A stretch of 64,000 nt of DNA, taken from positions 310,001-374,000 of the forward strand of contig JADCLS010000001.1 of NCBI GenBank assembly GCA_026702845.1, read 5' to 3'. The notes under the pieces were generated by a model. The model was not told where the DNA came from and did no database searches. It was given only the letters and a program-made list of their open reading frames with translations. Within the stretch, counting starts at the first letter, position 1, and each line of letters starts with the position of its first letter. Positions 62,225 to 64,000 of this stretch are shown here, piece by piece. The stretch comes from Candidatus Heimdallarchaeota archaeon. Lineage in GTDB: Archaea; Asgardarchaeota; Heimdallarchaeia; Heimdallarchaeales; Kariarchaeaceae. Made by a program: the position numbers and the translations under genes.

Positions 62225-63308
62225 TTCTGATTTGGATAAAAAACTAGATGAGATGGAAAATATCGATGAAATAGATAATGTTGATGCCGAAAAAAAATCA
62301 CTTCTACACAAACCCAGTGATGAAGAGGTGAAATTGGATCATGATTTAAAGCGGTATTACAAGGAATCATTTGATTTGAACCTAATTTGGAGGGTGATCC
62401 CTAAGGATTCTTTTGAAACTCGAGAATTTGGTTTCAACCTGCTAAAAGGAGGGTTTACGAGAAATAAATCATTTAAAGAACCATTGCATCTTAAAGAATA
62501 CCTCTATACTTTTCCAGTTATAGGTGCATATATTGGATCTCTATATGGTACGCGATTACTACCAAAAGATAGATACAATAAAGCGATTACCATACATAAT
62601 AGCCCATGGGTAGGTCGAGAGTTAATATTTGATCTAGATCTTGATGATTATAATTTGGTGAGAAAATGCAGTTGTGAGGGGAAAAATGTATGTGAGGATT
62701 GTTGGGGTCTTATGCAAGAAGCTGCCGATATTTTGGATGACACACTTCGAGTAGATTTTGGATTTAATAATCTAGAATGGGTTTACACGGGTGGTCGAGG
62801 ATACCATTGCTGGGTGCTTGATGAGCATACTTTTTCCTTGGATCAAGAACAAAGAGCAGCAATTGTTGAGTACATGCAATTAATTCATGATCCTAAAGGG
62901 TTACAGAAGTTGGATAAAATCGGAGATTATGCTGAATTGCTCAAACAACGTATCTATACTAAAATTGGAAGGAATTTTATCTTAAATGAAACAAAAACAT
63001 TTCTGAAAGAGCATGCTGGATTTACAGATACGACTATCAAAAAAGCAAGAGAGAAACTTGAGAAGAGTAAATTACTGCGTGATATTGTAGATTCGATACC
63101 AAAGGATAAGGAGGATATATTTCTCCAATCATTAATCTTAAATCATTATCCTAGAATTGACCATAAGGTTACCATAGATATTAGACGATTGATACGGATG
63201 CCAGGATCAATTCATATTCGCTCGAAAAATATTTCCCAATTTATAAGTAATCCCACCACATTTAATCCAATAAATGATGCCACTAATATGTATGATGTAC
63301 TCGATTAA
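62217..63308 (+). CDS. priS: DNA primase small (catalytic) subunit PriS
   Basis: 363 aa from TTG 62217, behind the SD AAGGAGG. An acidic N-terminal extension of about 40 residues precedes the core. Catalytic acids lie in FDLDLDDY (138-145), the zinc motif is CSCEGKNVCEDC (151-162), and GGRGYHCW (192-199) holds the conserved His. It synthesises RNA primers for replication. lipB follows after 47 nt. Confidence 0.96.
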   Translation: MTDSDLDKKLDEMENIDEIDNVDAEKKSLLHKPSDEEVKLDHDLKRYYKESFDLNLIWRVIPKDSFETREFGFNLLKGGFTRNKSFKEPLHLKEYLYTFPVIGAYIGSLYGTRLLPKDRYNKAITIHNSPWVGRELIFDLDLDDYNLVRKCSCEGKNVCEDCWGLMQEAADILDDTLRVDFGFNNLEWVYTGGRGYHCWVLDEHTFSLDQEQRAAIVEYMQLIHDPKGLQKLDKIGDYAELLKQRIYTKIGRNFILNETKTFLKEHAGFTDTTIKKAREKLEKSKLLRDIVDSIPKDKEDIFLQSLILNHYPRIDHKVTIDIRRLIRMPGSIHIRSKNISQFISNPTTFNPINDATNMYDVLD

Positions 63309-63355
63309 TGGTTTTTACCAATAAATATTAATGGCTAGCAACGTAATGAGCATAG

Positions 63356-64000
63356 ATGACAGATTGGCAAGTAATCGAGTTGGATACTATTTCCTATCAG
63401 CATGGTCTTGAGCTACAGGAAGAATACTGGCAAAAGGCTTTGGATGGTGGGAACCATACACTCTTACTACTTGAGCATTTTCCAGTTATCACAATGGGAA
63501 GGCGAACTGATGCATCACATCTTCTTCTTACTGAGGAGGAGCTAGAGGAAAAAGGAATTTCATTATTCCACGTGAATAGAGGAGGTTCAGCGACATATCA
63601 TGGACCTGGTCAACTCGTTGGTTATGTGATCTGTAAAGCATCAAGGCTAGGTGGAATACACGAACTGGTAAATCGAGTTTTAGCTGGAGTACAAGAGATC
63701 ATTTCTTCCTATAAGATTGATTGCATTATCGATTATGAAAACCCAGGTGTCTGGACGACATCAGATGTTCCTAGGAAACTTGCTGCAGTAGGAATGCAGA
63801 ACAAGATGGGATACACAATGCATGGATTTGCCATCAATGTACATCTTCCATTAAGTGGGTTTGCTGCCATTGTTCCTTGTGGATTAGCCCTTCCTGTAAC
63901 CACCATGAGTATAGAATTGGGGAGGATTCTGGATATTCAAGAAGTGAAGCAAAAAGCCAAGGAAATAATGTTAAAAAACTTAAGTAGAATATTAATGGAA
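63356..64000 (+). CDS. lipB: Lipoyl (octanoyl) transferase LipB, 3' end cut by window edge
   Basis: 215 codons from ATG 63356, open to the right edge. HVNRGGSATYHGPGQLVGY is the LipB signature, RKLAAVG carries the catalytic Lys and IVPCGL the acyl-thioester Cys. It moves octanoyl from acyl carrier protein (or CoA) to the lipoyl domains of 2-oxoacid dehydrogenases or GcvH. Most archaea use LplA-type enzymes, so a LipB here is likely of bacterial origin or reflects a full LipA/LipB pathway; base use is like its neighbours. Confidence 0.93.
   Translation, partial: MTDWQVIELDTISYQHGLELQEEYWQKALDGGNHTLLLLEHFPVITMGRRTDASHLLLTEEELEEKGISLFHVNRGGSATYHGPGQLVGYVICKASRLGGIHELVNRVLAGVQEIISSYKIDCIIDYENPGVWTTSDVPRKLAAVGMQNKMGYTMHGFAINVHLPLSGFAAIVPCGLALPVTTMSIELGRILDIQEVKQKAKEIMLKNLSRILME

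Noticed and set aside
1..64000. CRISPR array, insertion sequence, prophage or integrated element
   Set aside because: No spaced direct repeats, transposase or integrase motifs, or att-like duplications were seen, and composition is even throughout.

Overview
The window reads as a piece of a low-GC (AT-rich) archaeal chromosome, most likely from an Asgard archaeon. The archaeal signs are ribosomal proteins eS1, eS6, eS24 and eS31, aIF2-gamma, RNA polymerase Rpo7 (RpoE1) and Spt4, the DNA primase pair PriL/PriS, archaeal-type alanyl-tRNA synthetase, GTP-dependent dephospho-CoA kinase, TrmB-type regulators, a thiolase/DUF35 pair and a tRNA-Leu with a bulge-helix-bulge intron. The Asgard signs are a Ras/Rab-like small GTPase, a Uba3-like E1 enzyme with catalytic cysteine and C-terminal ubiquitin-fold region, a TPR/winged-helix/RING-like protein and a TPR protein with a longin-like tail. 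Bacterial-type genes (PEP carboxylase, NadA/NadB, LipB, HyuA/HyuB, SerRS) are interspersed. The exact clade cannot be fixed from sequence reading alone; a Heimdallarchaeia-like lineage is a guess.

Layout. 1-6.5 kb, mostly minus strand: an adenine methyltransferase cut by the left edge, tRNA-Leu(UAG), a secreted protein, an ICMT-like methyltransferase, thiolase + DUF35, and the TPR/RING-like protein. 6.7-15.6 kb, plus strand: a rifampin-phosphotransferase-like dikinase with a lipocalin-like partner, a zinc-ribbon protein, PEP carboxylase and a permuted papain-fold protein. 15.8-30 kb: an Fe-S protein, an orphan CheR, a TerB-like helical protein, a CPA2 antiporter, hyuA-hyuB, nadA converging on nadB, and a giant TrmB-headed coiled-coil protein. 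30.3-38.3 kb: a PRC-barrel/TerB-like protein, the Uba3-like E1, a two-FtsX-domain permease, a cysteine-desulfurase-like protein without the PLP lysine, the small GTPase and ITPase. 38.3-46.5 kb: eS1, a MazG-like protein, an ABC ATPase, SerRS and membrane proteins including a sensor with cytoplasmic winged helix followed by a TrmB regulator. 46.6-51 kb: the information-processing cluster eS24-eS31 / dephospho-CoA kinase-Spt4-Rpo7 / eS6-aIF2gamma-PIN, rearranged by local inversion. 51-57.9 kb: a secreted metzincin, a secreted beta-rich protein, a GNAT-like protein, the TPR-longin protein, a histidine-phosphatase-like protein and a DinB-like protein. 57.9-64 kb: AlaRS, then priL-priS-lipB running off the right edge.

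Translation signals. Shine-Dalgarno sequences of the type GAGGTG followed 5-7 nt later by ATG, TTG or GTG are frequent. For Rpo7, aIF2-gamma and one small membrane protein the only start that fits both the SD spacing and the expected N-terminus is ATT, ATA or ATC. The promoters/leaders of the eS24 and eS6 operons are near-duplicates (45 of 56 positions identical, no gaps). No CRISPR array, insertion sequence, rRNA or second tRNA was seen.
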